From assembly GCA_029865265.1 (NCBI GenBank), contig JAOUHG010000035.1, forward strand, positions 1 to 32,520: a stretch of DNA of 32,520 bases, given 5' to 3'. Of this stretch, positions 7,908-16,833 are shown piece after piece. The notes under the pieces are model-generated. The model did not search any database. It was not told the origin of the DNA and was given only the letters and a program-made list of their open reading frames with translations. Source of the stretch: Candidatus Krumholzibacteriia bacterium (lineage in GTDB: Bacteria > Krumholzibacteriota > Krumholzibacteriia > WVZY01 > JAKEHA01). Made by a program: the position numbers and the translations under genes. Position 1 is the first letter of the stretch. Each line of letters begins with the position of its first letter.

Positions 7908-10754
7908 ATGCGCGCCGTCCTCGTCATTGTCATCCTGCTTGCCGCGCCGGTTCCCGGGTACACCGCTTCCACCGTCTCGATCGCCGATTCGCTCGCCGCG
8001 CGCGTGGAGCCCCTGTTTGCGGCCGGTGCCTACGACTCGATCCTTGCCCTTCTGCCCGGCTACCTGCTCGAGGCCGAGAGCCGTGGCGACTCCATCCTGC
8101 TGGGACGCGCGCTGACGCAGCGCGGGCGCGTGCTCCTTATGAAGGGGATGCGCGAGCGGGCAATCGTGGACCTCGATGCGGGCGTTGGTATCGCGGAGGC
8201 GATGGCCGACACCGCGGGTCTGATGCCCGCGCTGAACTTTCGCGGCTTCGCGTACGGCGGCGCGGGTGCGTGGGACGACGCCATGCGCTGCTACCAGCGC
8301 CGGCTCGATCTGGCGCTGCTGGTTCGTTCGCCACTCGACGAGGCGTGGGCGAGGACCAGCATCGCCTATGTGCAGCAGCAGCGGGGTCACGAGGACGAAG
8401 CGCGCAAGAATTACCGGCGCGCGATCGCGCTCTTTCGCGCGGCGCAACGGCCACGGCTGGAACTGACGCCGCTGATCGGGCTGGGCCGCGTGGAGAGTGC
8501 GGCCGGCAACGAACGCGAAGCGATTCGCTGCTACCAGCGCGCGTGGGTGGTGGCGCGCGAGGTGGGCGACCGCGTCAACGAGATGTGGGCCACCAACAAC
8601 CTGGGTTCCCTGGAGGAGAGCAGTGGCGACATCGGTCGCGCGGCCGAGTACCAGCGGCGCGCGTACGAGATTGCGCGCGAACTCGCGTATCCTCACGGCA
8701 TCGTGATTCCCGCCATCAACCTGGCCCGGCGCGCAACCGAACTGGGCGACTTTGCGGGAGCGGATGCAATCCTGCGCGAGACGCGTGAGTTGTGCGTCTC
8801 CCAGTCCGAGCCGGAGTCCATCGACATCGTCGACTTCGCCATTGCGAATCTCCGCCTGGCGGAGGGCCGATACCAGGAAGCGGCCGCCATTCTTGATCGA
8901 CTCCTGACCCCGGTGACGCGTCTGGAGCCGCAGTACCGCGACCGCGCGATGCTGGGGTACGCACGCGCTCTCAACGCAAGCGCCGGCGCGGAGCCGGCGG
9001 TGGCGTGGCTGGAACATCGTTTCGATGCGGGAGACCTGACCCACGCCGACACCCGGGCCGGCGTGGCACTCTACTGCGCGTTTCTGTACGCCGAAGCGGG
9101 CCGCACGGAGCGCGCGCTGGCCTTTGCGGCTCGGGCGCGCGCGCTGGCCGACGACAACGGGCTGGTGCGCCTTGCGGTGGCGGCGCGCCTGCGCGAGAGC
9201 ATCTGTGAGCGTGCATTGGGCCGCCCGGCGTCGGCGACCGCATCGCTTCACGCCGCCATGGAACAACTGGAGGCATTCCGGGGCCGTATCAGCAGCCCGG
9301 AATGGCGCGAGGCCTACGGCCAGGAGACGTCGCGGCTGGTTCTGCAGGCCTCGCGCGTCCTGCTGGAGTACCCGGACTCGCTGAGCGCGGCTGCGCGCGA
9401 ACGTACATTCTTCGACACCATGCAGCGCGTCAAGACGCGCACGCTGCTGGACCGAATCAGTGACCCCCGTGCCACGCCGGGTGCACTCGCCGTGCGCAAC
9501 CCGGTAACGCTGTCCGAGACGCAGGCGGCGTTGCGCGACGGGGAACTCCTGCTGGATTTTCTGGCCGGAGACGAGATGAGCTTTCTGTTCGTGGTCTCGC
9601 CCGGCGACTGCCGGCTGCTTGAACTACCCGGCATCGGTTCGCCGCTCGAAGAGCGTGTCGACCTGTTCCGCCGCATCGTGGCAAGCCCGGACCCGGTGGG
9701 GCGCGCGCAATACCCGCCGGAACGCATCGCACCCATGCAACGCGCCCTGGGGCACGAAGTACTGGGTGCGGCGGCCGGCCTGATCGAAGCCGCACGGTGC
9801 GTGTTCGTATCGCCGGATGGCTTCTACTCCCGGATCCCGTTCGGCATCCTCATGCCCGGCGACGCGCCGCTCATGGCCGGGCGCGACGTGATCCTGATGC
9901 CGTCGGCGAGTCTGCTCGTGCTGGATCGCGCCCGCGGGCGAACGCACTGCGAGGACGCGGGCCGGCTGGTTGCGATTGGTGCGGGCGCGGATGCCCGCCT
10001 GCCGGGAGCGCGAGACGAAGTCAACGGCCTCGCGCGCCACTATCGAAACGTGGATCGCGTCCCGGTGATTCCCGGCGGGGAAGCCCTCGCGGATCTGCTC
10101 ACGCCCTGCGACGTGCTGCACGTCGCGGCGCACGCGCTGGTTGTGGACCGGTCTCCGTGGGACTCGGGGATCCTGCTCGGTACACCGGTGGGCGGCGGCG
10201 ACGATGCGTTGCGCGCGTCGTCCGATACGCAGCCACCGCGGCCCATTCTGTCCGCCGCGGATTCGTTGCTCGTCGCGCGCGAGTTCCCCGGCGATCCCTA
10301 CCTGCGCGCGTGGCGCATCGCGGGACTTCCAATCCATGCACGGCTTGCGGTTCTGGCCGCCTGTGAAACCGCCGGCGGGCGCGTGACCACCGGCGAAGGC
10401 ACGCTGGGCATCACGGCGGCGTTTCTGAGCGCGGGGGTTCCGGTGGTGGTGTCGAGCCTGTGGCCGGTCGACGACCGCTCCACCGAACGCATCATGACCT
10501 CGTTCTACCGGCGTTTGGCCCGCGGCACGCCGGTGGCCACCGCGCTGCGCGAGGCGCAGCTCGAGATGAGCCGTACCCCGGGGGGTGCGCACCCCTTCCT
10601 GTGGGCCGGGTTCACGGTGGTGGGTGACGGAACCGACCCCGTCCCGATCGAACCCCGCGGGGACGTGCGGATCCCGGTTCTGGCCACGCTGCTCCTGCTC
10701 CTGGCGGCGGTGGTGACGGTACTTCGTCGACGGCTGCCCGCCGGGATGCGATAA
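7908..10754 (+). CDS. Secreted, membrane-anchored TPR-CHAT protein (caspase-like protease fold)
   Basis: 948 aa. An N-terminal signal peptide (RAVLVIVILLAAPVPG, cleavage near residue 19-21) precedes a long TPR array (about 30-450) with repeated 'A...Y.RA...A' helices and CYQRAW-type motifs. The CHAT domain fills about 520-910. It keeps the His/Cys pair of the caspase-separase clan: His742 in HVAAHA and Cys819 in AACETAGG, followed by GVPVVVSSLWPVDD and HPFLWAGF. A C-terminal helix (about 922-940) ends in an Arg-rich stop-transfer. The predicted layout puts TPR and CHAT outside the cytoplasm, tethered by the C-terminus. Family knowledge: CHAT proteins cleave protein partners, and TPRs choose them. 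It is 25 bp after the reductase gene, and 53 bp before an ECF sigma gene, which suggests a link to sigma-factor signalling. Proteolytic activity is inferred from the two residues only. Confidence 0.9.
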   Translation: MRAVLVIVILLAAPVPGYTASTVSIADSLAARVEPLFAAGAYDSILALLPGYLLEAESRGDSILLGRALTQRGRVLLMKGMRERAIVDLDAGVGIAEAMADTAGLMPALNFRGFAYGGAGAWDDAMRCYQRRLDLALLVRSPLDEAWARTSIAYVQQQRGHEDEARKNYRRAIALFRAAQRPRLELTPLIGLGRVESAAGNEREAIRCYQRAWVVAREVGDRVNEMWATNNLGSLEESSGDIGRAAEYQRRAYEIARELAYPHGIVIPAINLARRATELGDFAGADAILRETRELCVSQSEPESIDIVDFAIANLRLAEGRYQEAAAILDRLLTPVTRLEPQYRDRAMLGYARALNASAGAEPAVAWLEHRFDAGDLTHADTRAGVALYCAFLYAEAGRTERALAFAARARALADDNGLVRLAVAARLRESICERALGRPASATASLHAAMEQLEAFRGRISSPEWREAYGQETSRLVLQASRVLLEYPDSLSAAARERTFFDTMQRVKTRTLLDRISDPRATPGALAVRNPVTLSETQAALRDGELLLDFLAGDEMSFLFVVSPGDCRLLELPGIGSPLEERVDLFRRIVASPDPVGRAQYPPERIAPMQRALGHEVLGAAAGLIEAARCVFVSPDGFYSRIPFGILMPGDAPLMAGRDVILMPSASLLVLDRARGRTHCEDAGRLVAIGAGADARLPGARDEVNGLARHYRNVDRVPVIPGGEALADLLTPCDVLHVAAHALVVDRSPWDSGILLGTPVGGGDDALRASSDTQPPRPILSAADSLLVAREFPGDPYLRAWRIAGLPIHARLAVLAACETAGGRVTTGEGTLGITAAFLSAGVPVVVSSLWPVDDRSTERIMTSFYRRLARGTPVATALREAQLEMSRTPGGAHPFLWAGFTVVGDGTDPVPIEPRGDVRIPVLATLLLLLAAVVTVLRRRLPAGMR

Positions 10755-10755
10755 T
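10727..10755 (+). promoter_or_regulatory. Possible promoter for the sigma/anti-sigma pair
   Basis: TCGACG (10727-10732), a 17-bp spacer and GATAAT (10750-10755), straddling the stop codon of the TPR-CHAT gene. The predicted start is about 10762, giving a leader of about 46 nt. It would allow the sigma gene to be read independently of the CHAT gene. Confidence 0.4.
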
Positions 10756-10807
10756 CCGGCGGTTCCGGCCATTCCCGGCCCGGGCAGAAACTTCCCTGTG
10801 ATAAATC

Positions 10808-11413
10808 ATGACGGATGCGTCTAAACCAGTGGGGCCCGGTCACCCGCCCGACGACGACCTGCTCCGGGTGGTTCGAAACGACCCGGATCCGGCGCGGCGG
10901 GTGGCGGCGGCGACAGAACTCGTCACGCGATATCGCGACGCCGTGTACCTGTGGTGTTTCCGGTACACGCGGGACCGCGAGCGGGCGCGGGACCTGTCGC
11001 AGGACGTGCTGGTGTCCGTGTGGGAGAAGATCGCCACCTTCGAGGGCCGTTCGAAGTTCTCTTCGTGGATATTCTCGGTGACGCGGCACCGGTGCATCGA
11101 CGCCAGCCGGCGCGTGGATCTTCTCGCGGACGATGTCCAGCCGGACGACGTCCCCGATCCGGCGCCGTCGCCCGATGTCTCATTCGAGAACGAGACCGGC
11201 GAGGCGTGGCTGATGGAGATGATGCGCACGGAACTCGATCCCGCCGAGCAGAGCGCAATCTGGATGCGCTGCATCGAGCGCATGCCGGTGGATGAGATTA
11301 CGCGGCACCTGGGTGTGGAGGGTGCCGCCGGGGCGCGGGCGGTGCTGCAGCGCGCCCGCCGAAAATTGAGAGCCGCCATCGAGCGGCGCGAACGCGGAGG
11401 GAGGAGCGCATGA
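10808..11413 (+). CDS. ECF-family RNA polymerase sigma factor (sigma-70 group 4)
   Basis: 201 aa. Region 2 (about 35-105) has the DLSQDVLVSVWEKIATFEG core of sigma 2.2-2.4 and a SSWIFSVTRHRCIDASRR helix. Region 4 (about 140-195) has MPVDEITRHLGV and an AVLQRARRKLRAAI helix, the usual helix-turn-helix for -35 recognition. A DE/DP-rich linker separates them. It directs core polymerase to a specific promoter set, normally held inactive by a partner anti-sigma. Its TGA overlaps the ATG of the next gene (ATGA), the standard arrangement of an ECF sigma with its anti-sigma. No Shine-Dalgarno is seen before the ATG at 10808. Target promoters are unknown; I found no obvious repeated alternative -35/-10 pair in the window. 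Confidence 0.93.
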   Translation: MTDASKPVGPGHPPDDDLLRVVRNDPDPARRVAAATELVTRYRDAVYLWCFRYTRDRERARDLSQDVLVSVWEKIATFEGRSKFSSWIFSVTRHRCIDASRRVDLLADDVQPDDVPDPAPSPDVSFENETGEAWLMEMMRTELDPAEQSAIWMRCIERMPVDEITRHLGVEGAAGARAVLQRARRKLRAAIERRERGGRSA

Positions 11414-12087
11414 TGGAGATGAAGTGTGTGGACGTCGAGCATATCGGCAACGTCCTCGAGTATCCCGAAGACCATCCGGTTCGGCGGCACGTTGCCGACT
11501 GTCCTCGCTGCCGGACGCTGGCTGAGAACTTCCGCGCCTTCATGCGTGCCGAGACCACCGCGGACGCCGGGCTGGACCGGGCGCGCGTGGAACTCGACGG
11601 TGCCATCGCGCGGCTCGCAGGGCGCGCGCTTCCCGCCGCATCGCCCGCCGAGCGGGGCGTGAAGCGCATGAGCTGGGTTCGCGGACTGCTGCGCCCCATG
11701 CCCGCCCTGGCGGCGGTGGCGGTGGTGGTGGCGGTCGCGGCGGTGGTGCTCACGCGCGATCGCGGATTCGAAACCCCGGTGCTGCGCACCCAGGACGGTG
11801 CCGGGACCGCGTGGCTGCTCCACGAACCGGCGCTGCGACGCGACGGCGCCATCGTGCTCTCCTGGGAAGCGGTCGCGGGCGCGGACGCGTACCAGGTGGG
11901 CGTTTTTGGCGTCGTGCTCGAGTCCCTTGCGACACTCGGACCCGTTCTCGAGACGTCGGTCGTGCTGGACCGATCCGCGCTTCCCGCGGACCTGCCCGAC
12001 AACGCGGACCTCACCTGGCGCGTGATTGCGCTGCGCGCGGGCGCGCAGGTGGCCGTCTCCGAGCCGCGCTCGGTGCGGATGCCGTAG
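11410..12087 (+). CDS. Zinc-motif anti-sigma-like transmembrane protein
   Basis: 225 aa. The N-terminus carries a HxxxCxxC motif (H27, C31, C34), the hallmark of ZAS-type anti-sigma domains. A helical stretch to about 85, one membrane helix at about 98-115 (ALAAVAVVVAVAAVVL) and an extracytoplasmic domain of about 110 residues follow. The latter contains ILSWEAV-like and LTWRVIAL strands resembling a fibronectin-III-type fold. The ATGA overlap with the ECF sigma gene, and GGAGGGAGGAG just upstream, show tight translational coupling. Role inferred: hold the sigma at the membrane until an external signal, possibly cleavage, releases it. The helical part is short, so it may instead be a degenerate partner. 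The neighbouring TPR-CHAT protein faces the same compartment as its outer domain. Confidence 0.8.
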   Translation: MMEMKCVDVEHIGNVLEYPEDHPVRRHVADCPRCRTLAENFRAFMRAETTADAGLDRARVELDGAIARLAGRALPAASPAERGVKRMSWVRGLLRPMPALAAVAVVVAVAAVVLTRDRGFETPVLRTQDGAGTAWLLHEPALRRDGAIVLSWEAVAGADAYQVGVFGVVLESLATLGPVLETSVVLDRSALPADLPDNADLTWRVIALRAGAQVAVSEPRSVRMP

Positions 12088-12211
12088 AACGCGGCCCTTT
12101 CCCCCCTGGCACCGGCTTTTTTCTCATGCCGGCGAGTGATTTTCGTCCCGCCTGGCCGTCCTATCCCATTGGATCACAACTTCGCGGTCCGACATCCCAG
12201 GGAGAATTGCC

Positions 12212-14653
12212 ATGCACAGAACGCTTTCCGTTGGACTCCTGCCGGCCGCACTTGCGGCTTTCTCAATTGCGTCGGCACCGGATCCCGCCAACGCGGGCTG
12301 GTATCCCGGGGTTGCCTACGTCGCCGGCAACGGGATCGACAACATACAGAACTTCAAGGTCCTGCCCGATGGCGCGGGTGGCATGTTCGTGGTCTGGCAG
12401 GACTCCAGCGCGACCACCGGCTACGACATCTGGGCCGCCCGGCTGAACAGGTACGGCGACTACCTCGTCTACCAGCCGGTCTGCAACGACGGCGGGAACC
12501 AGACCTTCCCGGATGCGTGCATCGATCCCGCCACCGGCGGCCTCTATATCGCCTGGGAGGACGACCGCTACGGCGGCACCGACATCTGGGCGCTGCACAT
12601 GCTCTCGGATGGTCAGGTGGTGGGCTGGAATCCGGGCGGACAGCCGGTGTGCAGCGAGGCGGGCAATCAGGGCCAGGCGAAGATCGCTCCCGACGGGACC
12701 GGCGGCGCGATCCTCGCGTGGGAGGATCTGCGCTCGGGTCTCAGCGTCGACATCTATGCGCTCCGTGTCGATTCGGCGGGCGACCCCATCTGGACGCCCA
12801 ACGGCATCCCGGTGTGCACGAGTGTCAAGAGCCAGACGAATATCGAAATGGTGGCGGACGGCCAGGGGGGTGCGGTGCTGGTGTGGCAGGACTACCGTTT
12901 CACGACTACGGGTCCCGACATCTACGGCCAGTTGCTGGACCCCAATGGGTACGGGCTCTGGACCCCGGGTGGAACGGTGATCAGCGCGGAGGCCAACGCA
13001 CAGCTCAATCCACGGCTGGTGGCCGACGGCGCCGGCGGCGCCATCTTCACGTGGGAGGATTATCGCTACGGTAATTCGTACGTTTTTGTGCAGCGTGTCG
13101 ATTTCAAAGGTGACGCGGCGTGGACGCCGGGGGGCGTCCTGGTTACCACGTATGGCTACGAAGGTGGATCGCCTTCCATCGCGACGGACGGCCAGGGAGG
13201 CGCGGTGATCGCCTACCGCGAGGAGAGCTTCTACTCTAGTTATGGTACCGACATAGTGGCCGCGCACATCCTGGCATCTGGCACCGCGGACTATCTGTTC
13301 GACATCTGGATTTGCTCGGCCACCGGCGACCAGGCGTTTCCATCCATTGCGTACGCGGGGGCAGATGGATGGGTGGTGGCGTGGCAGGACATGCGCAGCG
13401 GAAACTGGGACGTCTACGCGCAGCGCATCGGCGCCGATGGCCGCCAGGTATGGGCGCCGGACGGTGTGCCCATGCTGGCAACCACCTATCCCGAGCAGAG
13501 CGTCGCGGTCGTCGCCGGGAACGCCGGCGCCGCGCTCGGCGCCTGGTTGTTCGAGAACTCGCCCAACGACAACGACCTCTATGCGACCCGTCTCAACGGG
13601 GACGACGGCGCGTGGGGGCATCCGGAACCCACCCTCCTTTCCGCGGCGGACACCCCCAGCGACCAGGGCGGCCACGTGATGCTCACCTGGAAGGCGAGCG
13701 AGCGCGACACCCGCACCATGCAGGAGATCACGCACTACACCATCTGGCGCGAGGCGGGCGTGGTGGCGGCAGATTCGCCCGAACTCGCGGCCCCGGGGGC
13801 GTTCATCGACCCGGCCACGATGGTGTCTGACTTCACCGGAACCGCCCGGCGCATCGTCGTGAGCGCGGCTGGCGCCACCACGTGGGAGTACGTGGCCACC
13901 GTGCCCATCCGCTACGCCACGCAGTACAACTTCAACACGCCCACCCTGAGCGACTCGGTGGGCGGCGACCCGGCCGACGAGACCTACCAGGTCCTCTCGC
14001 ACGCGGGCACGTTTCTCTTCTGGCAGTCGGAGGTCATGAACGCCCATTCGGTGGACAACCTGGCGCCCGCGGCGCCGCTCATGCTCAGCGCTCAACGCGT
14101 GGGCAACGACGTGCAGCTCAGCTGGAGTCCGTCCGGGGCAAACGAGAACGATCTGCGCGACTACGCCATCTATCGCGCCGGCGCGCCGGGTGTGACGCCC
14201 GAGCCGTCGCTGTTGGCGGGAAGCGCCGGGCAGGCCGGGTTTCTCGACGTGGCACCCGGCGCGGGACCGCTCTATTACATTGTGACCGCGGTCGACGTGC
14301 ACGAGAACCAGAGCACGCCGTCCAACGAGGCGCAAATTCTGGCACCCACCGGAATCGGCAATACGCCATCCATCCCGGCCGCGCTCACACTCATGCCCAA
14401 CGCCCCCAATCCGTTCGGCGCAAGCACGAGATTCCGGGTGGGCTCGCCCGAGGCCGGCATGGCACGGGCGGAACTCTACGACGTGGCCGGGCGGCGCGTG
14501 TGGAGCGGCGAGATTCCGCTGCAGGCGGGCTGGCGGGATGTGGTGTTCGACGCGCGTGACGCGCACGGACAGCCGCTGGCGAGCGGCGTGTATTTCTACC
14601 GCATCCACCTCCGCGGCGAGACGCGGACGCACAAGATGGTGATTGCGCGGTAG
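12212..14653 (+). CDS. Secreted eight-bladed beta-propeller protein with Fn3 domains and C-terminal sorting domain
   Basis: 813 aa. Signal peptide to about residue 29 (AALAAFSIASA, ending near ANA). Then comes a repeat of about 55 residues seen eight times, each built as 'DG.GG....W.D....DIYA..L...G' (for example GGLYIAWEDDRYG, GGAILAWEDLRSG, WVVAWQDMRSG), which is enough for one closed propeller. Two fibronectin-III-like segments follow (about 490-730; LTWKASERD, VQLSWSPSG), then an FlgD-Ig/sorting domain from PNAPNPFG through YDVAGRRVWSG to the end. AGGGAGA precedes the ATG by 7 nt. Known of the family: surface or secreted proteins of type-IX-like export. A binding partner cannot be told. 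It follows the anti-sigma gene by 124 bp and could be a target of that sigma, which is inference. Confidence 0.9.
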   Translation: MHRTLSVGLLPAALAAFSIASAPDPANAGWYPGVAYVAGNGIDNIQNFKVLPDGAGGMFVVWQDSSATTGYDIWAARLNRYGDYLVYQPVCNDGGNQTFPDACIDPATGGLYIAWEDDRYGGTDIWALHMLSDGQVVGWNPGGQPVCSEAGNQGQAKIAPDGTGGAILAWEDLRSGLSVDIYALRVDSAGDPIWTPNGIPVCTSVKSQTNIEMVADGQGGAVLVWQDYRFTTTGPDIYGQLLDPNGYGLWTPGGTVISAEANAQLNPRLVADGAGGAIFTWEDYRYGNSYVFVQRVDFKGDAAWTPGGVLVTTYGYEGGSPSIATDGQGGAVIAYREESFYSSYGTDIVAAHILASGTADYLFDIWICSATGDQAFPSIAYAGADGWVVAWQDMRSGNWDVYAQRIGADGRQVWAPDGVPMLATTYPEQSVAVVAGNAGAALGAWLFENSPNDNDLYATRLNGDDGAWGHPEPTLLSAADTPSDQGGHVMLTWKASERDTRTMQEITHYTIWREAGVVAADSPELAAPGAFIDPATMVSDFTGTARRIVVSAAGATTWEYVATVPIRYATQYNFNTPTLSDSVGGDPADETYQVLSHAGTFLFWQSEVMNAHSVDNLAPAAPLMLSAQRVGNDVQLSWSPSGANENDLRDYAIYRAGAPGVTPEPSLLAGSAGQAGFLDVAPGAGPLYYIVTAVDVHENQSTPSNEAQILAPTGIGNTPSIPAALTLMPNAPNPFGASTRFRVGSPEAGMARAELYDVAGRRVWSGEIPLQAGWRDVVFDARDAHGQPLASGVYFYRIHLRGETRTHKMVIAR

Positions 14654-14665
14654 CATGGTCGGTGT

Positions 14666-14694
14666 TTCACACCGGCGCGGCGATCGGTTAGGAT
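14666..14694 (+). promoter_or_regulatory. Promoter predicting a leaderless mRNA for the beta-helix protein
   Basis: TTCACA (14666-14671), a 17-bp spacer and TAGGAT (14689-14694). The expected +1, 7 nt after the -10 box, is base 14701, the G of the GTG start codon itself. No Shine-Dalgarno is present, as expected for a leaderless transcript. Confidence 0.65.
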
Positions 14695-14700
14695 GTTGCA

Positions 14701-15960
14701 GTGTATTTCGCTCCCGGCATCCTCCTGGTCGCCGCGCTTTTCGTTTCTTCGCCGGTCATGGCCGCGGCATCCCGCGATCGTGCGCCGGTGATCCGGGTGT
14801 CGGACGGCGACGAACTCGCGCGCGTGCTCGCCACGCCGCTGTCCAACGTGCGCATCGAGCTCACCCGCGCCATTGATCTCACCCCGGTTTCGGCCATCGA
14901 TCCCACCTGCGGCAACTGCGAGGATCCCGCCACGCCGGTTGCGATCACGGTTGGCGTGACCGTTTCCGGAGAGGGCGTGTGGATAGATGGCGCCGGCCAT
15001 GAGATTCGCACCCATGCCGGCTACGGTGTCTATTTCGATGACTGTGACGGCTGTGGTATCGAAAACGCGGTGATCACCGGCGGCGAGCGCGACACCGCCC
15101 AGGCGGCCACCGACGCCGCTGTCGTGGTGCGTGACGGTGCGGTGACGATCCGCAACTGCGGAATCGTGGACAACATCGGTGATCCAGACACGGTGCGCAG
15201 GACGATCGTCGGCATCATGGGCGTGTGCGGCCGTGAGGGGGCGGACATCACCGTTGAGAATTGCGAGATCGTGCGCAATTCGTGGGATGGTATCGCGTTG
15301 TATCGCGGCGCGCGCGCCGTGATTCGCAACAACTATATCGACGGGGTCGATCGGGCGCGCGGCGAGGATATCGGTGGTGGTCGCGGCGTGGCCGTGGGCG
15401 TCACCTGGACGGGGAGCGCGCTCGTCGAGCGCAACTGGATCCGGCGCTACTGGAAGGGGCTCGGCGTGTTCGTGGATGCGGACGTGGTGGCGCGTGGCAA
15501 TATCGTCGAGGAGATGCTCACCTGGGGGATATCCATCTGGGACGCGGATCGCGGACGGCCGCGGGCCGTCGTGGAACGCAATGTGGTGTACGATTGCGGG
15601 GCGTGTGGCATCTCCGTCGCGCGCCGTGCGCCCTATGACCCGGACGAGAAGCCGGGCCGGCTGACCCGCAACCTGGTGGTGCATACCGGACAAAACCCAA
15701 AGTATGACGCGTCCGACTACTACTGCCACCAGTGTGCGCTGGCGTTGCACGCGGTGCCGGATGGGTTTTCCATCCGCGGCAACACGTTCTACGACAATCG
15801 CGTGGCCGCAGACAGCCTCTTCAGCGCGGATGCAACGCGCGAGATGTTCTGGCGCGGACGCCGCGGCTGGGTACGCACGTTCCGGAACAACGCGGTCGGC
15901 ATCGATGGGCGCCTGCGATTCCACGAGAGCGCGTTTCTCACCCGTTATCCGAGGTGGTAG
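14701..15960 (+). CDS. Secreted right-handed parallel beta-helix protein
   Basis: 419 aa. Signal peptide to about residue 23 (GILLVAALFVSSPVMAAA). The body is a set of beta-helix coils with 'I.NC.I..N....GI.' periodicity (TIRNCGIVDNIG, TVENCEIVRNSWDGIAL, VIRNNYIDGV, LVERNWIRRYWKGLGVF, VVERNVVYDCGACGISV), as in NosD/CASH and pectate-lyase-like families. It is rich in close cysteine pairs (TCGNC, DCDGCG, DCGACG, CHQC), which suggests disulphides or metal. No C-terminal sorting domain is seen, so it may be periplasmic. The GTG start is set by the promoter above. Whether it is an enzyme acting on polysaccharide or a structural or binding protein is unclear. Its last codon is 2 nt before the next start. 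Confidence 0.85.
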   Translation: MYFAPGILLVAALFVSSPVMAAASRDRAPVIRVSDGDELARVLATPLSNVRIELTRAIDLTPVSAIDPTCGNCEDPATPVAITVGVTVSGEGVWIDGAGHEIRTHAGYGVYFDDCDGCGIENAVITGGERDTAQAATDAAVVVRDGAVTIRNCGIVDNIGDPDTVRRTIVGIMGVCGREGADITVENCEIVRNSWDGIALYRGARAVIRNNYIDGVDRARGEDIGGGRGVAVGVTWTGSALVERNWIRRYWKGLGVFVDADVVARGNIVEEMLTWGISIWDADRGRPRAVVERNVVYDCGACGISVARRAPYDPDEKPGRLTRNLVVHTGQNPKYDASDYYCHQCALALHAVPDGFSIRGNTFYDNRVAADSLFSADATREMFWRGRRGWVRTFRNNAVGIDGRLRFHESAFLTRYPRW

Positions 15961-15962
15961 AA

Positions 15963-16811
15963 TTGATCGACCGCACCCGCCAGGGAGTCCGCTTCTTCAC
16001 CTTCGAGTCGCTCGATGCCCACGGTGGCGTGAGCGCGGTGGTCACCACGCGCATCGGGGGTGTGAGCACCGGTCCCTTCGCAACCATGAATCTCGGGCGC
16101 CGCGGTGGTGATGACGCGGACGCCGTCACCGCCAACCGCGAACGCGCCGCGCCGCTGGTGGCATCGAGCGCGCCACAGCTCACCTTCGGCAAGCAGGTGC
16201 ACGGCGCCAGCGTGGCCGTCGTGACCCGCGATGGCCGCGGACGTGCCTTCGACGACACCGACGCGCTCGTCACCGATGTTCCCGACACACCCCTGGTCAT
16301 CTTGACCGCCGATTGCGCCGCGGTGCTGCTGTTCGACCCGGTGCACAACGCCATCGGGATCGCCCACGCGGGTTGGCGCGGGACGGTGGTGCGGGTGGTG
16401 GCCGCCACCGTGGAACGCATGCGCGAGGCGTTCGGTTCGAATCCACCGGAGCTGCTCGCCGCCATCGGTCCGTGCATTGGCCCGTGCTGCTACGAGGTGG
16501 GTGGTGAGGTGATCGACGCCGTCTCCGCGGCCTTCCCCGTCGAGACCGACGAACTCATCCGGGAGCCCGACATGGCCTCGGCGGGGAGCTTTCGTGCCTC
16601 GGTGAACGAGGATCGCAAGCACTTCGATTTGTGGCGTGCCAACGAGCGAATCCTGCTGGAGGCCGGCGTACCGGAAGCCGGCATCGAGGTGGCGGGGCTG
16701 TGCACGTCCTGCCGCACCGACCTCTTCTACTCCCACCGGGCCGAGCACGGCAACACCGGACGTTTCGGGGCACTGATCGCCATCCACGGCGCCACCTCGC
16801 GGGCGTACTGA
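15963..16811 (+). CDS. pgeF: PgeF/YfiH-type multicopper-oxidase-like purine nucleoside phosphorylase / peptidoglycan editing factor
   Basis: 282 aa. Family marks: FGKQVHGASV, the LTADCAAVLL strand, zinc ligand region HAGWRGT (H135), IGPCIGPCCYEVG (C171, C175, C176) and the C-terminal LCTSCRTDLFYSHRAEHGNTGR. Family knowledge: formerly called laccase-domain DUF152, the enzyme acts on purine nucleosides and has been linked to correcting peptidoglycan stem peptides. Start is TTG 15963: GAGGTGG ends 5 nt upstream, it lies 2 nt after the preceding stop, and the family strand RFFTFESL follows. A possible promoter (TTCTCA, 17 bp, TAGAAT at 15958-15963) overlaps this codon, so a transcript from it would not include the TTG; I rely on the ribosome site instead. 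Confidence 0.9.
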   Translation: MIDRTRQGVRFFTFESLDAHGGVSAVVTTRIGGVSTGPFATMNLGRRGGDDADAVTANRERAAPLVASSAPQLTFGKQVHGASVAVVTRDGRGRAFDDTDALVTDVPDTPLVILTADCAAVLLFDPVHNAIGIAHAGWRGTVVRVVAATVERMREAFGSNPPELLAAIGPCIGPCCYEVGGEVIDAVSAAFPVETDELIREPDMASAGSFRASVNEDRKHFDLWRANERILLEAGVPEAGIEVAGLCTSCRTDLFYSHRAEHGNTGRFGALIAIHGATSRAY

Positions 16812-16833
16812 GCACTCGCCCCGCCCGCCGTGC

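Noticed and set aside
7908-12087. A type III-E CRISPR (gRAMP/Craspase) locus, suggested by TPR-CHAT next to an RpoE-like sigma
   Set aside because: There is no Cas7-11, no repeat array, and this CHAT protein has a signal peptide and membrane anchor. Only the logic of protease plus sigma may be shared.
12105-12150. T-run CTTTTTT after the anti-sigma gene read as an intrinsic terminator
   Set aside because: The T-run lies in the loop of a CCGGC/GCCGG pairing rather than after a stem, so the arrangement is wrong for a terminator.
12263-14656. A 797-residue minus-strand open frame covering the propeller protein
   Set aside because: Same cause: third-position GC bias keeps the opposite frame free of stops. 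Plus-strand repeats, signal peptide and sorting domain show the real gene.
15935-15963. Promoter TTCTCA-17-TAGAAT for pgeF
   Set aside because: Its expected +1 would fall after the chosen TTG start, while a good GAGGTGG site fits that TTG. It is either unused or the match is chance.
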